DNA of 64,000 bases from Georgenia faecalis (GCF_003710105.1 NZ_CP033325.1:620001-684000), one strand, 5' to 3'; shown: positions 52,832-60,857, numbered from the stretch's first letter. Translations and numbers: made by a program. The notes: a model not told the origin generated them from the letters alone.

Positions 52832-53425
52832 TCAGCCGTCCGACAGGCGCTCGGTCAGCTCGTCCATGAAGCGTCGAGCGTCGCCTTGCGCCGGATCGTC
52901 AGCGGGCGCGCGCTTGATCGCACCCTGGAGGACTTTGGCAGCCTGAGGCACGTCCCCTTTGCTGTCGGCGAGCACGACCGCGTTCTGAACCGCCTCGCCC
53001 AACCGGCTGAGCTCGGGAGGCGAGGTCTCCGCGCTCCCGCTGCTGAAGAAGCGAAGCCAGTTGCCAGCCGGGTCGACGAGACTGAAACCGCTCAGCCCGT
53101 CGGCGTTCTTGCGGGCGCGCGGCCGTGTGATCCGCGGGAAGCCCTTGATCGGCAGCTTTCCGTACGTCTCGCGGAGTCCTGCTGCGAACTCCTCCCAGAT
53201 CTGGCCCGTATCGTCGACGATGACGAGGCAGGAGCTGTGCGACGACTCTGGTGTGTGACCGTCCAGTCCGTAGTACTGCAGGTCGAACCCGTGACCGTTG
53301 AGCCCGAGGGCCGGGTTCGGTCGGCGTTGGTGATAGGTCGTGCGGAATCCCAGGGCGGCGAAGAACGGCTCGATCTCGCCGATGTCGCCGCAAGGCAGCA
53401 GGGGGATCGTGCGGGGGTCAGGCAC
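52832..53425 (-). CDS. VOC-superfamily (glyoxalase/bleomycin-resistance-like) protein
   Basis: A 197-residue protein. Residues 1-130 have the VOC beta-alpha-beta layout of bleomycin-binding-type members: IPLLPCGDIGEIEPFFAALGF, DLQYYG, and GFSLVDPAGNWLRFF. The last 60 residues form a helical extension (LSRLGEAVQNAVVLADSKG...). It probably binds a small molecule rather than acting as glyoxalase; resistance is not proven. The GTG at 53425 lies 7 nt after a TAGATT element. The gene is bracketed by the two ychF-end remnants. Confidence 0.8.
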   Translation of the reverse strand: MPDPRTIPLLPCGDIGEIEPFFAALGFRTTYHQRRPNPALGLNGHGFDLQYYGLDGHTPESSHSSCLVIVDDTGQIWEEFAAGLRETYGKLPIKGFPRITRPRARKNADGLSGFSLVDPAGNWLRFFSSGSAETSPPELSRLGEAVQNAVVLADSKGDVPQAAKVLQGAIKRAPADDPAQGDARRFMDELTERLSDG

Positions 53426-53432
53426 CTCCGCA

Positions 53433-53438
53433 AATCTA
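53433..53438 (-). promoter_or_regulatory. -10 element (TAGATT, minus strand), leaderless VOC gene
   Basis: TAGATT ends 7 nt before the GTG at 53425. Confidence 0.45.
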
Positions 53439-53487
53439 CGCGGGTGCGACTCGACGATCCAGAGGTTATCCGTGGCGCAAGGCGGCG

Positions 53488-53508
53488 AAGTTCCGGTTCA
53501 ACGTCTGA
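53488..53508 (+). pseudogene. Second, shorter remnant of the ychF 3' end
   Basis: AAGTTCCGGTTCAACGTCTGA keeps the final codons (KFRFNV then TGA) and differs from the remnant ending at 52813 at only two of 21 bases and from ychF itself at few. It lies 63 bp upstream (in plus orientation) of the VOC gene start and has no coding context. Confidence 0.7.
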
Positions 53509-53541
53509 CGGCCGGCGGGCCCGGTTACCCGCGGGCGCTGG

Positions 53542-53991
53542 CTACCGCTCCAGGCCGGCCGCGGTGGCCTCGCTGGCCGCTTTGAGCCCCTGCATCTCCA
53601 TCTCGACGTAGCGCGCCGTGCGGCGCATGGTGAGGGCGCCGACGAGCCGCGCCCGCGGCCCGGCGTGCCGGATCTCGAGCGTGACGTCGACCTGCCGACC
53701 GTCCGGGCGCGGGGCCAGCCAGTGCTCGCCGTGCGTGACGGTCCCCCCGCTCACCGCGGACCATCGGAAGTGCCGTCCGGGCGTCAGCTCGTCGACGACC
53801 CACGTCATGCGCGGCATGCGCGGCTGGCGGACCTCCACCGCCGTGCCGAGCTCCAGACGGTCCTCGTCGACGAGGCGCACGCGCGTCATGGAGGGGGTCC
53901 ACTCGGGCATGCGCTCGACGTCGGTGAGCACGTCCCAGACGGTGTCTGCGGGCGCGGCGATCCTCGCCGTCGTGCGGTAGCGCAGGGCCAT
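53542..53991 (-). CDS. SRPBCC-family protein
   Basis: A 149-residue START/polyketide-cyclase-like fold: RTTARIAAPADTVWDVLTDVERMPEWTPSM at the N-terminus (region 5-34), central strands ELGTAVEVRQPRMPRMTWVV and the long C-terminal helix RTARYVEMEMQGLKAASE. These proteins bind hydrophobic ligands. ATG 53991 has GGAGG upstream. A 16-bp palindrome that overlaps a -10-like element lies 41 bp upstream and a near copy controls the divergent DUF2867 gene. Confidence 0.85.
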   Translation of the reverse strand: MALRYRTTARIAAPADTVWDVLTDVERMPEWTPSMTRVRLVDEDRLELGTAVEVRQPRMPRMTWVVDELTPGRHFRWSAVSGGTVTHGEHWLAPRPDGRQVDVTLEIRHAGPRARLVGALTMRRTARYVEMEMQGLKAASEATAAGLER

Positions 53992-54031
53992 GGTGACCTC
54001 CGAGTCCGTCGCGCGGGGCGGGCCGCCCCGA

Positions 54032-54047
54032 TGTACCAGATGGTACA
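54032..54047. promoter_or_regulatory. Palindromic operator 1 (TGTACCAGATGGTACA)
   Basis: 7-bp perfect arms around GA, upstream of the SRPBCC gene. On the minus strand it contains TACCAT, which fits a -10. A near copy lies at 54199-54214. Confidence 0.65.
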
Positions 54048-54198
54048 CCGGGGGTGCCGGGGCGGGTCAAGAGGTCGCGCGGCCGCGTTGCGGGCGCGGC
54101 ACGAAACGAGTGATGCCCGACGTACGGTGCGGGCCCGCGGCTGCCGCTGGGGGCCACCCGCGCCCGCTACGCACCTCTGGTCAGCGCGAGGGTGCGCG

Positions 54199-54214
54199 CG
54201 TACCGTCTGGTACA
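54199..54214. promoter_or_regulatory. Palindromic operator 2 (CGTACCGTCTGGTACA)
   Basis: Same 16-bp frame as operator 1 with the arms GTACC/GGTAC conserved. It includes TACCGT, a possible -10 for the DUF2867 gene downstream. Confidence 0.6.
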
Positions 54215-54265
54215 CCCAGGCGGTGACCGGCACCGCCCATGGCAGCTCGGAGAGTGGGCAGGGCG

Positions 54266-55504
54266 ATGAGTGACGTGACGTACCGAGACCACGCGGAATC
54301 CCCGCCGACCCCGGGCCGCGACCGGCCACCGACCGGCCCGGCCCGGCCTGCCCGGGAGCCGACAGCACCCACGCCGCTGGCCCGCGCGCTGGAGGGCGGT
54401 GACGTCGGGAGCCACCACTGGATCGACGTCGAGGCGTCGGTCGAGGACACGTGGGCGGCCCTGCACGCCCTGCGGTGGGCCGACCTCCCTGCCCTCGGAC
54501 GTGGCGCACGCCGCCGAGGCGCCGGCGGGCGGGGGTCTAGCACGACTGTGCTGGAGGGCCTGTCGCGGACGGGAGTCCTCGAGGAGGAGCCGCCCCGCTA
54601 CTCCGCACTGGCGATGATCGGCCGTCCCTGGTCACCCGACCCGCGGGCCCATGTCGCCGTCGACGGCCTCCGCGGGGTCGCCCACTTCGACGAGCCCGGC
54701 TGGCTCAAGTACGGCATGGAGTGGGTGCTCGAGCCGCTGGCTCCGACGCTCACCCGCCTTCGCACGGCCACACTGTGCACGGCGACCGACGAGCGCACCC
54801 GCCGCGCCTTCGCGGCGTACTGGGTCGTCATCCGCCCGTTCAGCGGGTTGCTGAGGACCGCCATGCTCACCACCGTCCGGCGTCTGGCGACCCGCCCCGC
54901 TCCCGGGCGAGGGCGTGCCGCCAGGAGGCTGCCGCCGCATGCGCACACCGACCGGCCGTGGCTGATCCATGCCATCGCCCCCGACTTCACGCTCGAGGAC
55001 GTGTGGTTGATCGACGTGCACGGTTCCGCCGACGAGCTGTCGCGCCTGCTCCACGCGGTCATCGACGACGGTTTCCCCGACCGGGCACCGGTCGCCGTCC
55101 GTGCCTTGTGGAAGGCGCGCTGGATCATCGGGGGAGTCCTGGGCTGGGACCGACCCGACGAGGGGCTCGGAACCCGTGTCTCGTCGCTGCGGGGGCGCCT
55201 CCCGGACGGCGTCGCCACGGCGGCGCCGGGGAGCGACCTTCCCGGGGTTCCGTTCACCACCCTCTACGAGACGAGGGACGAGTGGGCGGCCGAGGTGGCC
55301 AACAAGACCGTGCACGGGGTGATGCACCTCGGGTGGGTGCCGGACGGGAACGGCGGCTACCGGGGGCAGATGGCGGTGCTGGTGCGCCCCAACGGCGCGC
55401 TGGGCCGCCTCTACATGGCGCTCATCAAGCCGCTGCGGTACGGCGTCGTCTACCCCGCACTCCTCCGCGGCATCGAGAAGCGCTGGATGGCCGAGCGGGG
55501 GTGA
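54266..55504 (+). CDS. Two-domain protein: SRPBCC-like region fused to DUF2867
   Basis: About 412 residues. The N-terminal half resembles a ligand-binding SRPBCC protein (HWIDVEASVEDTWAALHAL, then FDEPGWLKYGMEWVLEPLAP, TATDERTRRAFAAYWVVIRPFSG). The C-terminal half is DUF2867: APDFTLEDVWLIDVHG, WIIGGVLGWDRPDEGL, VANKTVHGVMHLGWVPD, LVRPNGALGRLYMALIKPLRYGVVYPALL. It is a paralogue of 56381-57556 across that half. ATG 54266 is used; ATG 54239 is also possible. It is divergent from the SRPBCC gene with paired palindromes between. Confidence 0.8.
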   Translation: MSDVTYRDHAESPPTPGRDRPPTGPARPAREPTAPTPLARALEGGDVGSHHWIDVEASVEDTWAALHALRWADLPALGRGARRRGAGGRGSSTTVLEGLSRTGVLEEEPPRYSALAMIGRPWSPDPRAHVAVDGLRGVAHFDEPGWLKYGMEWVLEPLAPTLTRLRTATLCTATDERTRRAFAAYWVVIRPFSGLLRTAMLTTVRRLATRPAPGRGRAARRLPPHAHTDRPWLIHAIAPDFTLEDVWLIDVHGSADELSRLLHAVIDDGFPDRAPVAVRALWKARWIIGGVLGWDRPDEGLGTRVSSLRGRLPDGVATAAPGSDLPGVPFTTLYETRDEWAAEVANKTVHGVMHLGWVPDGNGGYRGQMAVLVRPNGALGRLYMALIKPLRYGVVYPALLRGIEKRWMAERG

Positions 55505-55586
55505 GCGGGGTGGCAGCGTCCCGGGCAGAAGACCGGCGCGCTCGCGGCGGGACTCCAGGCGACGCGCCGCACGAGGGCTGCGCCCG

Positions 55587-56225
55587 TCAGGGGGCCGTCG
55601 TCGTCGGGGTGGACGCGAGGGGCAGGACGCCGAGCACTCCCCGTACGGCGCGCTGGGCGAGCTCGACGTCGTGGGGAGCGGCGCCGGCGACCTCGATCGC
55701 CACCGACTCGAGGACGGCGAGCAGGGCGGCCGCCGTGAGCTGGGGCGGAGGCCCCGGCGGGACCGAGCCGTCGCGGCGACCGGCGGCGACCAGCTCGGCG
55801 CACTCGGCCTCGAGCCGGTGGTAGGTCGCCTCCATCGCGCGCCCGACCGGATGGTCCTGCCCGGTGAACTCCACCCTCAACGCCAGCATCACCCGGGCGC
55901 CGTCATGGCGCCGGCAGTACCCGACGTGCCCCCTGGTCATCGTCATCAGCGACGCCAGGGCGTCCTGCTCCGCGAGGGCGGGCCGGCGCACCTCGGCGTC
56001 CCACGTCTCGCTCACCCAGGCCACGACGGCCTGCGCGAGCTCCTCCTTGTTGGCGAACAGGTGGTACAGGGCGCCCCGGGTGTAGCCCGCGTCCCTGGCC
56101 ACCTGCTCCAGCACGAGGTTCGCGTACCCGTAGGTGGACAGGCCCCGTGCCGCGGCCTCCAGCAGTGCCCCGCGCGTCGCGGCCCGGCGGTCGGCCTGCG
56201 TGCGACGCGCCGTCGTCTCGTTCAC
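55587..56225 (-). CDS. TetR/AcrR-family regulator
   Basis: A 212-residue repressor. The HTH is in the first 60 residues: RGALLEAAARGLSTYGYANLVLEQVARDAGYTRGALYHLFANKEELAQAV (region 17-66), followed by a ligand-binding alpha domain. The GTG at 56225 is preceded by a three-fold CACTCTCGC repeat (56241-56267). Its divergent neighbour is a DUF2867 gene, with ACATAC/GTATGT-type inverted repeats in between, so autoregulation and control of that gene are likely. Confidence 0.88.
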   Translation of the reverse strand: MNETTARRTQADRRAATRGALLEAAARGLSTYGYANLVLEQVARDAGYTRGALYHLFANKEELAQAVVAWVSETWDAEVRRPALAEQDALASLMTMTRGHVGYCRRHDGARVMLALRVEFTGQDHPVGRAMEATYHRLEAECAELVAAGRRDGSVPPGPPPQLTAAALLAVLESVAIEVAGAAPHDVELAQRAVRGVLGVLPLASTPTTTAP

Positions 56226-56276
56226 CGCCCGCCGACCTCCCACTCTCGCCACTCTCGCCACTCTCGGTGCGAGCGT

Positions 56277-56298
56277 ACATACAGCGCCGTACGTATGT
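56277..56298. promoter_or_regulatory. Inverted repeat ACATAC-N10-GTATGT
   Basis: Half-sites at 56277-56282 and 56293-56298 between the divergent TetR and DUF2867 genes; the style of half-site is common for TetR operators. Confidence 0.5.
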
Positions 56299-56350
56299 GG
56301 GGCCCGGCGGCTGGCGGTCGCCGCGGCGGAATGTGGGGAGACCGTTGACG

Positions 56351-56374
56351 AACATGCATGCACGAATGTATGTT
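56351..56374. promoter_or_regulatory. Inverted repeat AACATGCAT-N6-ATGTATGTT overlapping a -10
   Basis: Arms match at 8 of 9 positions. The right arm contains TATGTT (56369-56374), which ends 6 nt before the ATG at 56381, so a bound repressor would block a leaderless promoter. Confidence 0.55.
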
Positions 56375-56380
56375 TCCGCG

Positions 56381-57556
56381 ATGGAGCCGACCCGGATCCG
56401 ACGACGCGGCGGCGGCGCACCCTCAGTGGCCGCCCGGCGGCTCCGCGGCGCTGCCCGGTGGTCGAACCGGCTGCCCGACGTTGAGCACACCGCCCGCCCG
56501 TGGCGGATCCACCAGATCGCGCCCGACTTCGAGGTCGAGGACGTGTGGGCCTACCGCACACCCGGGGCCGGGCCCGACGACTTTCCCCTCATGCTGGCCG
56601 CGTTGCGCGCCGCGGGGGGCCTCAACGAGAACCCCCGGTTGGTCCGCGCCCTCTTCGCGATGCGCTGGAAGCTCGGCGCACTCCTCGGCTGGGACACGCC
56701 CGACCGGGGGCTCGCGGGCCGAGTCGTCCCCCTGCGTGACCGGCTGCCGGCCGACCTGCGCCAGGAGGCGGCCGGGGAGCCGGTGCCCCACACGCCGTTC
56801 ACGCTGGTGTACGAGCTGGCGGACGAGTGCGTCATCGAGCTGGCCAACACGACCGTCCACGACCTGTGCCACCTGGGCTGGGTGCCGACCCACGACGGCG
56901 AGTACGAGCTGCGCATGGCTGCCCTGGTGAAGCCCAACGGCCGGTTCGGACGGGTGTACATGGCCGCGATCAAGCCGTTCCGGTACCTCATCGTCTACCC
57001 GGCGCTGACCCGGAAGTGGGAGCGCGCCTGGCGGGAGCGGGATCGCCTCGTGCTCGGTCCGGACGCCGGCGCCCCGACGCCGCGCCCCGGCCGTCCCGAG
57101 CGGCACCGCGACCCGTCCGGTGACGCCCGGACGGCGTGGGCGGGCCGGCTCATCGTGTTCTACGGGACCGCCCACACGCTCGGCGCCTTGACGGCCCTGG
57201 GCGCCGCGCGCCATGCCGGGGCGTGGTTCCGACGGGAGCTGTGGCACGAGGACCTCTCGCACATGAGTCCGGCCATGAGCGCCTACTGGCTGAGCGTGAA
57301 CAGCTTCGGCCCGCCCCTCGTCGTGGTCGGTCTCACCGTGCTGTGGCTCAACCGCCGGGGCGTCGCTCCTCCCGCGTTCCTCGCCTGGGCGTTGGGCGGC
57401 TGGCTCGTGGTTGAGGCCGCCATCGCCGGCCCGGGGGTCGGTCAGGACCTCATCCTCCTGAGTGCCGTCGCCCTGCTCCTGGCCGCCCGCCGCGCCAGGC
57501 GTCGGGCCACCCTCGCGTCCCGCGCGTGCGGGCTTGCCCAGCCGGTCGCCACCTGA
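56381..57556 (+). CDS. DUF2867 protein fused to a C-terminal four-helix membrane domain (DUF6463-like)
   Basis: A 391-residue protein. Residues about 35-225 are DUF2867 (APDFEVEDVWAYR, WKLGALLGWDTPDRGL, LANTTVHDLCHLGWVP, VKPNGRFGRVYMAAIKPFRYLIVYPAL), closely similar to the C-terminal half of 54266-55504. Residues about 265-375 form four hydrophobic helices beginning GRLIVFYGTAHTLGALTALG, which resembles DUF6463. DUF2867 function is unknown. ATG 56381 is chosen from the promoter spacing. A second TetR gene follows after 43 bp. Confidence 0.8.
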   Translation: MEPTRIRRRGGGAPSVAARRLRGAARWSNRLPDVEHTARPWRIHQIAPDFEVEDVWAYRTPGAGPDDFPLMLAALRAAGGLNENPRLVRALFAMRWKLGALLGWDTPDRGLAGRVVPLRDRLPADLRQEAAGEPVPHTPFTLVYELADECVIELANTTVHDLCHLGWVPTHDGEYELRMAALVKPNGRFGRVYMAAIKPFRYLIVYPALTRKWERAWRERDRLVLGPDAGAPTPRPGRPERHRDPSGDARTAWAGRLIVFYGTAHTLGALTALGAARHAGAWFRRELWHEDLSHMSPAMSAYWLSVNSFGPPLVVVGLTVLWLNRRGVAPPAFLAWALGGWLVVEAAIAGPGVGQDLILLSAVALLLAARRARRRATLASRACGLAQPVAT

Positions 57557-57587
57557 CGTGACGCCCGGACGCGGGGCTCCGTTCCCC

Positions 57588-57593
57588 TAGGCT
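57588..57593 (+). promoter_or_regulatory. -10 element (TAGGCT), leaderless TetR gene
   Basis: TAGGCT ends 6 nt before the GTG at 57600. Confidence 0.5.
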
Positions 57594-57599
57594 GACGGC

Positions 57600-58199
57600 G
57601 TGTCGAACGCTGGGACCGCAGGGACGGGCGCACCAGGTCCTCGCCGGCGACTCCTCGACGCGACCATCGAGCTGATGGCCCGCGAGGGCAGCGGCGGATG
57701 GACCCTGCGACGCCTGGCGCAGGCGCTCGGCACGAGCCACCGCATGGTGATCTACCATTTCGGCTCCCTCGACGGACTCCTCGTCGCCGTCGTCGAGGAG
57801 GTCGAGCGCCTCCAGCGCGCGCGGCGTGCGGAGCTCGCGTCCGACAACCCCGACCCCGTCGCCGCCGCGCGAGCGATGTGGCGTGAGCTTGCCAGCCCCT
57901 CGGCGGCCCCCCACGAACGCCTGTTCTTCCAGCTGTACGTGGCGGGCCTGCAGGGCCGCGGGGCGGCCGCCGCCCTGCCCAAGGCGTCCGTCGAGGAGTG
58001 GCTGGAGCCGCTGACCGCCATGTTCGCCGCGACGACGAGCACCCCGGAGGAAGCGGCGCTCGACGCGAGGCTCGGCCTCGCCGTCGTCCGCGGTCTGCTC
58101 CTCGACCAGCTGGCCACCGGCGACCGTCACGCGGTCGCGGCAGCGCATGAGCGCTACCTCGCCCTGTACGCGGCCCGGCTCGAGACCGACCGCTCCTGA
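57600..58199 (+). CDS. TetR/AcrR-family regulator
   Basis: A 199-residue regulator with an HTH near residues 17-60 (LLDATIELMAREGSGGWTLRRLAQALGTSHRMVIYHFGSLDGLL as a region). The C-terminal ligand domain is helical. It lies downstream of the DUF2867 membrane-fusion gene but has its own promoter. It could be the regulator of the GTACC palindromes at 54 kb; this is only inference. Confidence 0.87.
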   Translation: MSNAGTAGTGAPGPRRRLLDATIELMAREGSGGWTLRRLAQALGTSHRMVIYHFGSLDGLLVAVVEEVERLQRARRAELASDNPDPVAAARAMWRELASPSAAPHERLFFQLYVAGLQGRGAAAALPKASVEEWLEPLTAMFAATTSTPEEAALDARLGLAVVRGLLLDQLATGDRHAVAAAHERYLALYAARLETDRS

Positions 58200-58302
58200 A
58201 CGACGCGCGGCACCGAGCACGTCACCGACCAAGCGCCGGCGGTACGCCTAGCCCCGGCCTCGGTCGGCGGGGGCCACGTGCCCCGTGTCGACGAACGTAG
58301 GC

Positions 58303-58590
58303 TCAGCGCCCGCCGAAACGGAACGGGACGGGGATGCCGCCGCAGCAGCACACGCCCTGCACCTGGGTGGACGCCAGGAGCTGGGCCGCCTGGTAGCAGG
58401 CGAGGAACCGGGCGGCGGTGGGGACCAGGGCGCGGGCCACCCCCACCTGGGCGACGACGTCGGCGACCGCGGCGGAGCACGACCGTCCGCCGTGCGCGAC
58501 GAGGTGCGCGCAGGTAAAGCCCTTGCGGGGGGAGATTCGGCGCTGGTACACGCGGATGAGCGTGGTGACGAGGCGGCTGGGGAGGCTCAT
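58303..58590 (-). CDS. yidD: YidD-family membrane protein insertion efficiency factor (divergent)
   Basis: A 95-residue protein with the YidD amphipathic start LVTTLIRVYQRRISPRKGFTCAHLVAHGGRSCSAA (region 7-41). Two cysteines match the family's C...C spacing, and the tail has an additional VCCCGG. Canonical yidD sits between rnpA and yidC; this stand-alone copy is more divergent, so a different role is possible. ATG 58590. Confidence 0.75.
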   Translation of the reverse strand: MSLPSRLVTTLIRVYQRRISPRKGFTCAHLVAHGGRSCSAAVADVVAQVGVARALVPTAARFLACYQAAQLLASTQVQGVCCCGGIPVPFRFGGR

Positions 58591-58802
58591 GGGCCAGACG
58601 CTACGGGCTGGGGCCTCGATCGGCGCGGCACGCCGCGGCCCGACGCTGCGCAGGACCCCACAAACGCTGGCAGGGCACCGAAACACGGTCGGCGTCCGTC
58701 GTACCATGGGCGCCGAGGGTGGTCCCGGAACTCCCGTAGACCGCCCGGTCGTGGCGCCGAGGCGAGGCACGCGACGGCTCGGCGCGCCATACCCGTGACC
58801 AG

Positions 58803-58866
58803 TCTCACATGGTGAGATGTGAGCCGGATCGCTGTCTCAAGTCCATAACGATCGGGTTTCTAAACC
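58803..58866. promoter_or_regulatory. Inverted repeats upstream of the peptide transporter operon
   Basis: TCTCAC-ATG-GTGAGA (58803-58817) overlaps CTCACAT-N6-ATGTGAG (58804-58823), and GGTTT-CT-AAACC lies at 58855-58866 in an AT-richer patch. They sit in the 417-bp gap between yidD and the solute-binding protein and suit operator or promoter sites. The rest of the gap shows no gene. Confidence 0.5.
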
Positions 58867-59007
58867 ATTGGGGCCGGGGTCTTGCCCCCTCGCGGGTGTG
58901 TACGTTGACGGCACCTCGGCGTGCTCCGTCGGCCGGTTCCCGGGTCTGCACCATCGACCCGACGCACCCGGACGGCGCACACACGTCTATTCCAATCAGG
59001 AGGAACA

Positions 59008-60852
59008 TTGAAGATCAGGCGCACGGCTCAGGCCGCGTCGGTCGTCGTGGTGGGCTCGCTCGTTCTCGCAGCCTGCACGAGCAGCCCCGACGACCCGGCC
59101 ACCGCGGACGGCGGCGGGGAGCAGACGAGCGAGTCCGGAGGCTCCGACACCTACGAGGGCACCGACAAGGAAGCGCTCGACATCACCGAGACGGCCGAGG
59201 GGGAGATCTTCTACTCGACCGGTCAGGACGAGTGGACCGGCTACAACACGCTGACCGCCGACACGTACTCCACGTACGGCAACGTCATCATGGACCGCAT
59301 CCGCCCCGAGGGCTTCTTCTACTTCGGGACCGACGGCACCATCCACGAGAACCCCGAGTTCGGCACCGTCGAGGTCGTCTCCGGCCTCGAGGGCGACGAC
59401 CCGCTGGTCATCGAGTACACGGTCAACGACGACGCGACGTGGTCCGACGGCAACGCCATCGACTACGGCGACTTCCTGCTCGAGTGGGTCTCGCAGAACC
59501 CCGCGTGGCTCTCGCCCGACCCGGCCGCCCCCGTCTTCAACCACGTCTCCGGGCCGGACTACCCCAACACCCAGGTGCCCGACGGCCCGCAGGGTGAGGA
59601 CGGCGACAAGACGTTCACCGTCGAGTACGCCGAGAAGTACCCCGACTGGAAGCTCGTCACGGGCGCCTACCTGCTCCCCGCGCACGTCGTGGCCGACCAG
59701 ATCGGTCTCACCGAGACCGAGCTCGTCCAGGCGATCAAGGACCAGAACGTCGAGGTCCTCACGCAGGCGGCGGAGTTCTGGAACGACGGCTGGCTGTCGA
59801 ACCCGGGCGAGCTGCCCGACCCGTCGATCGCCCCCTCCGGCAACCGCTACCAGCTCATGGAGGGCGGCTGGACGGCCGGCCAGTCCCTGACGCTCGAGGC
59901 GAACCCCGAGTACTGGGGCACCCCGGCGGCCACGGACCGGATCACCTTCCGCTTCCTCGCGGCCGACGCCCACACCCAGGCCCTTGAGAACGGTGACCTC
60001 AACGTCATCGAGCCGCAGGCCACCGTCGACACGCTGCCGCAGCTCGAGCAGCTCGGCGACGCGGTCGAGGTCCAGACGGGCGCCGAGCTCACCTGGGAGC
60101 ACCTCGACTTCAACTTCGCCAGCGGCGTGTTCTCCGACGCCGAGGGCGGGCTCGCCCTGCGGGAGGCCTTCGCCTACTGCATGCCGCGCCAGCAGATCGT
60201 CGACAACCTCATCGCACCGGTCGACCCCGAGGCGCAGCTCATGAACGCCCGTGAGGTCTTCCCGTTCCAGGACACCTACGACGAGGTCGTCGAGGCGTCC
60301 TACGACGGCCGCTTCGACGAGGTGAACCTCGAGGAGGCCCAGCGTCTCGTCGAGGAGTCGGGCATCGCGACCCCGATCGACGTCCGCATCGGGTACTCCG
60401 CGCCCAACCCGCGCCGTACCAACCAGGTCGAGATGATCAAGTCGAGCTGTGACCAGGTCGGCTTCAACGTCACCGACGTCGGCAGCGCCGACTTCTTCTC
60501 CGTGGCGCTCCCCGCCGGTGACTACGAGGCCGCGCTCTTCGCGTGGGCCGGTTCCGGCCAGATCGCCTCGGGCCAGAACATCTACTCGACGGCGTACCCG
60601 CAGAACTACGGCGGCTACACCAACACGGCCGTCGACGAGGCCTGGGTCACGCTGGCCCAGTCCCTCGACCCGGAGGTCCACCTCGAGCAGACGAAGGTCA
60701 TCGAGCGGGAGCTGTGGGACACGCTCTTCGGTATCCCGATCTTCGCCCACCCGGGCGTGGTCGCGTACTCCGCGGGCATGGAGAACGTCCGGCACACGGC
60801 CACGCAGAACGGCGTGGCCTGGAACGCCGACCAGTGGCTCCTCGCTGAGTGA
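59008..60852 (+). CDS. Peptide-type ABC transporter solute-binding lipoprotein (SBP family 5)
   Basis: A 614-residue lipoprotein of the DppA/OppA family. The signal peptide KIRRTAQAASVVVVGSLVLAAC ends in a lipobox Cys23. Family segments are IEYTVNDDATWSDGNAIDYGDF, NPEYWGTPAATDRITFRFLAD and LREAFAYCMPRQQIVDNL. The start is TTG at 59008 because CAGGAGGAAC lies at the right distance and no ATG/GTG fits. It heads an importer operon with two permeases and an ATPase. The ligand is probably a peptide. Confidence 0.92.
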   Translation: MKIRRTAQAASVVVVGSLVLAACTSSPDDPATADGGGEQTSESGGSDTYEGTDKEALDITETAEGEIFYSTGQDEWTGYNTLTADTYSTYGNVIMDRIRPEGFFYFGTDGTIHENPEFGTVEVVSGLEGDDPLVIEYTVNDDATWSDGNAIDYGDFLLEWVSQNPAWLSPDPAAPVFNHVSGPDYPNTQVPDGPQGEDGDKTFTVEYAEKYPDWKLVTGAYLLPAHVVADQIGLTETELVQAIKDQNVEVLTQAAEFWNDGWLSNPGELPDPSIAPSGNRYQLMEGGWTAGQSLTLEANPEYWGTPAATDRITFRFLAADAHTQALENGDLNVIEPQATVDTLPQLEQLGDAVEVQTGAELTWEHLDFNFASGVFSDAEGGLALREAFAYCMPRQQIVDNLIAPVDPEAQLMNAREVFPFQDTYDEVVEASYDGRFDEVNLEEAQRLVEESGIATPIDVRIGYSAPNPRRTNQVEMIKSSCDQVGFNVTDVGSADFFSVALPAGDYEAALFAWAGSGQIASGQNIYSTAYPQNYGGYTNTAVDEAWVTLAQSLDPEVHLEQTKVIERELWDTLFGIPIFAHPGVVAYSAGMENVRHTATQNGVAWNADQWLLAE

Positions 60853-60857
60853 TCCAC

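Noticed and set aside
46815-53487. Prophage or integrative element with its own integrase
   Set aside because: The bordering ychF-end repeats are real, but no integrase, phage or conjugation gene is recognisable, so only integration scars are claimed.
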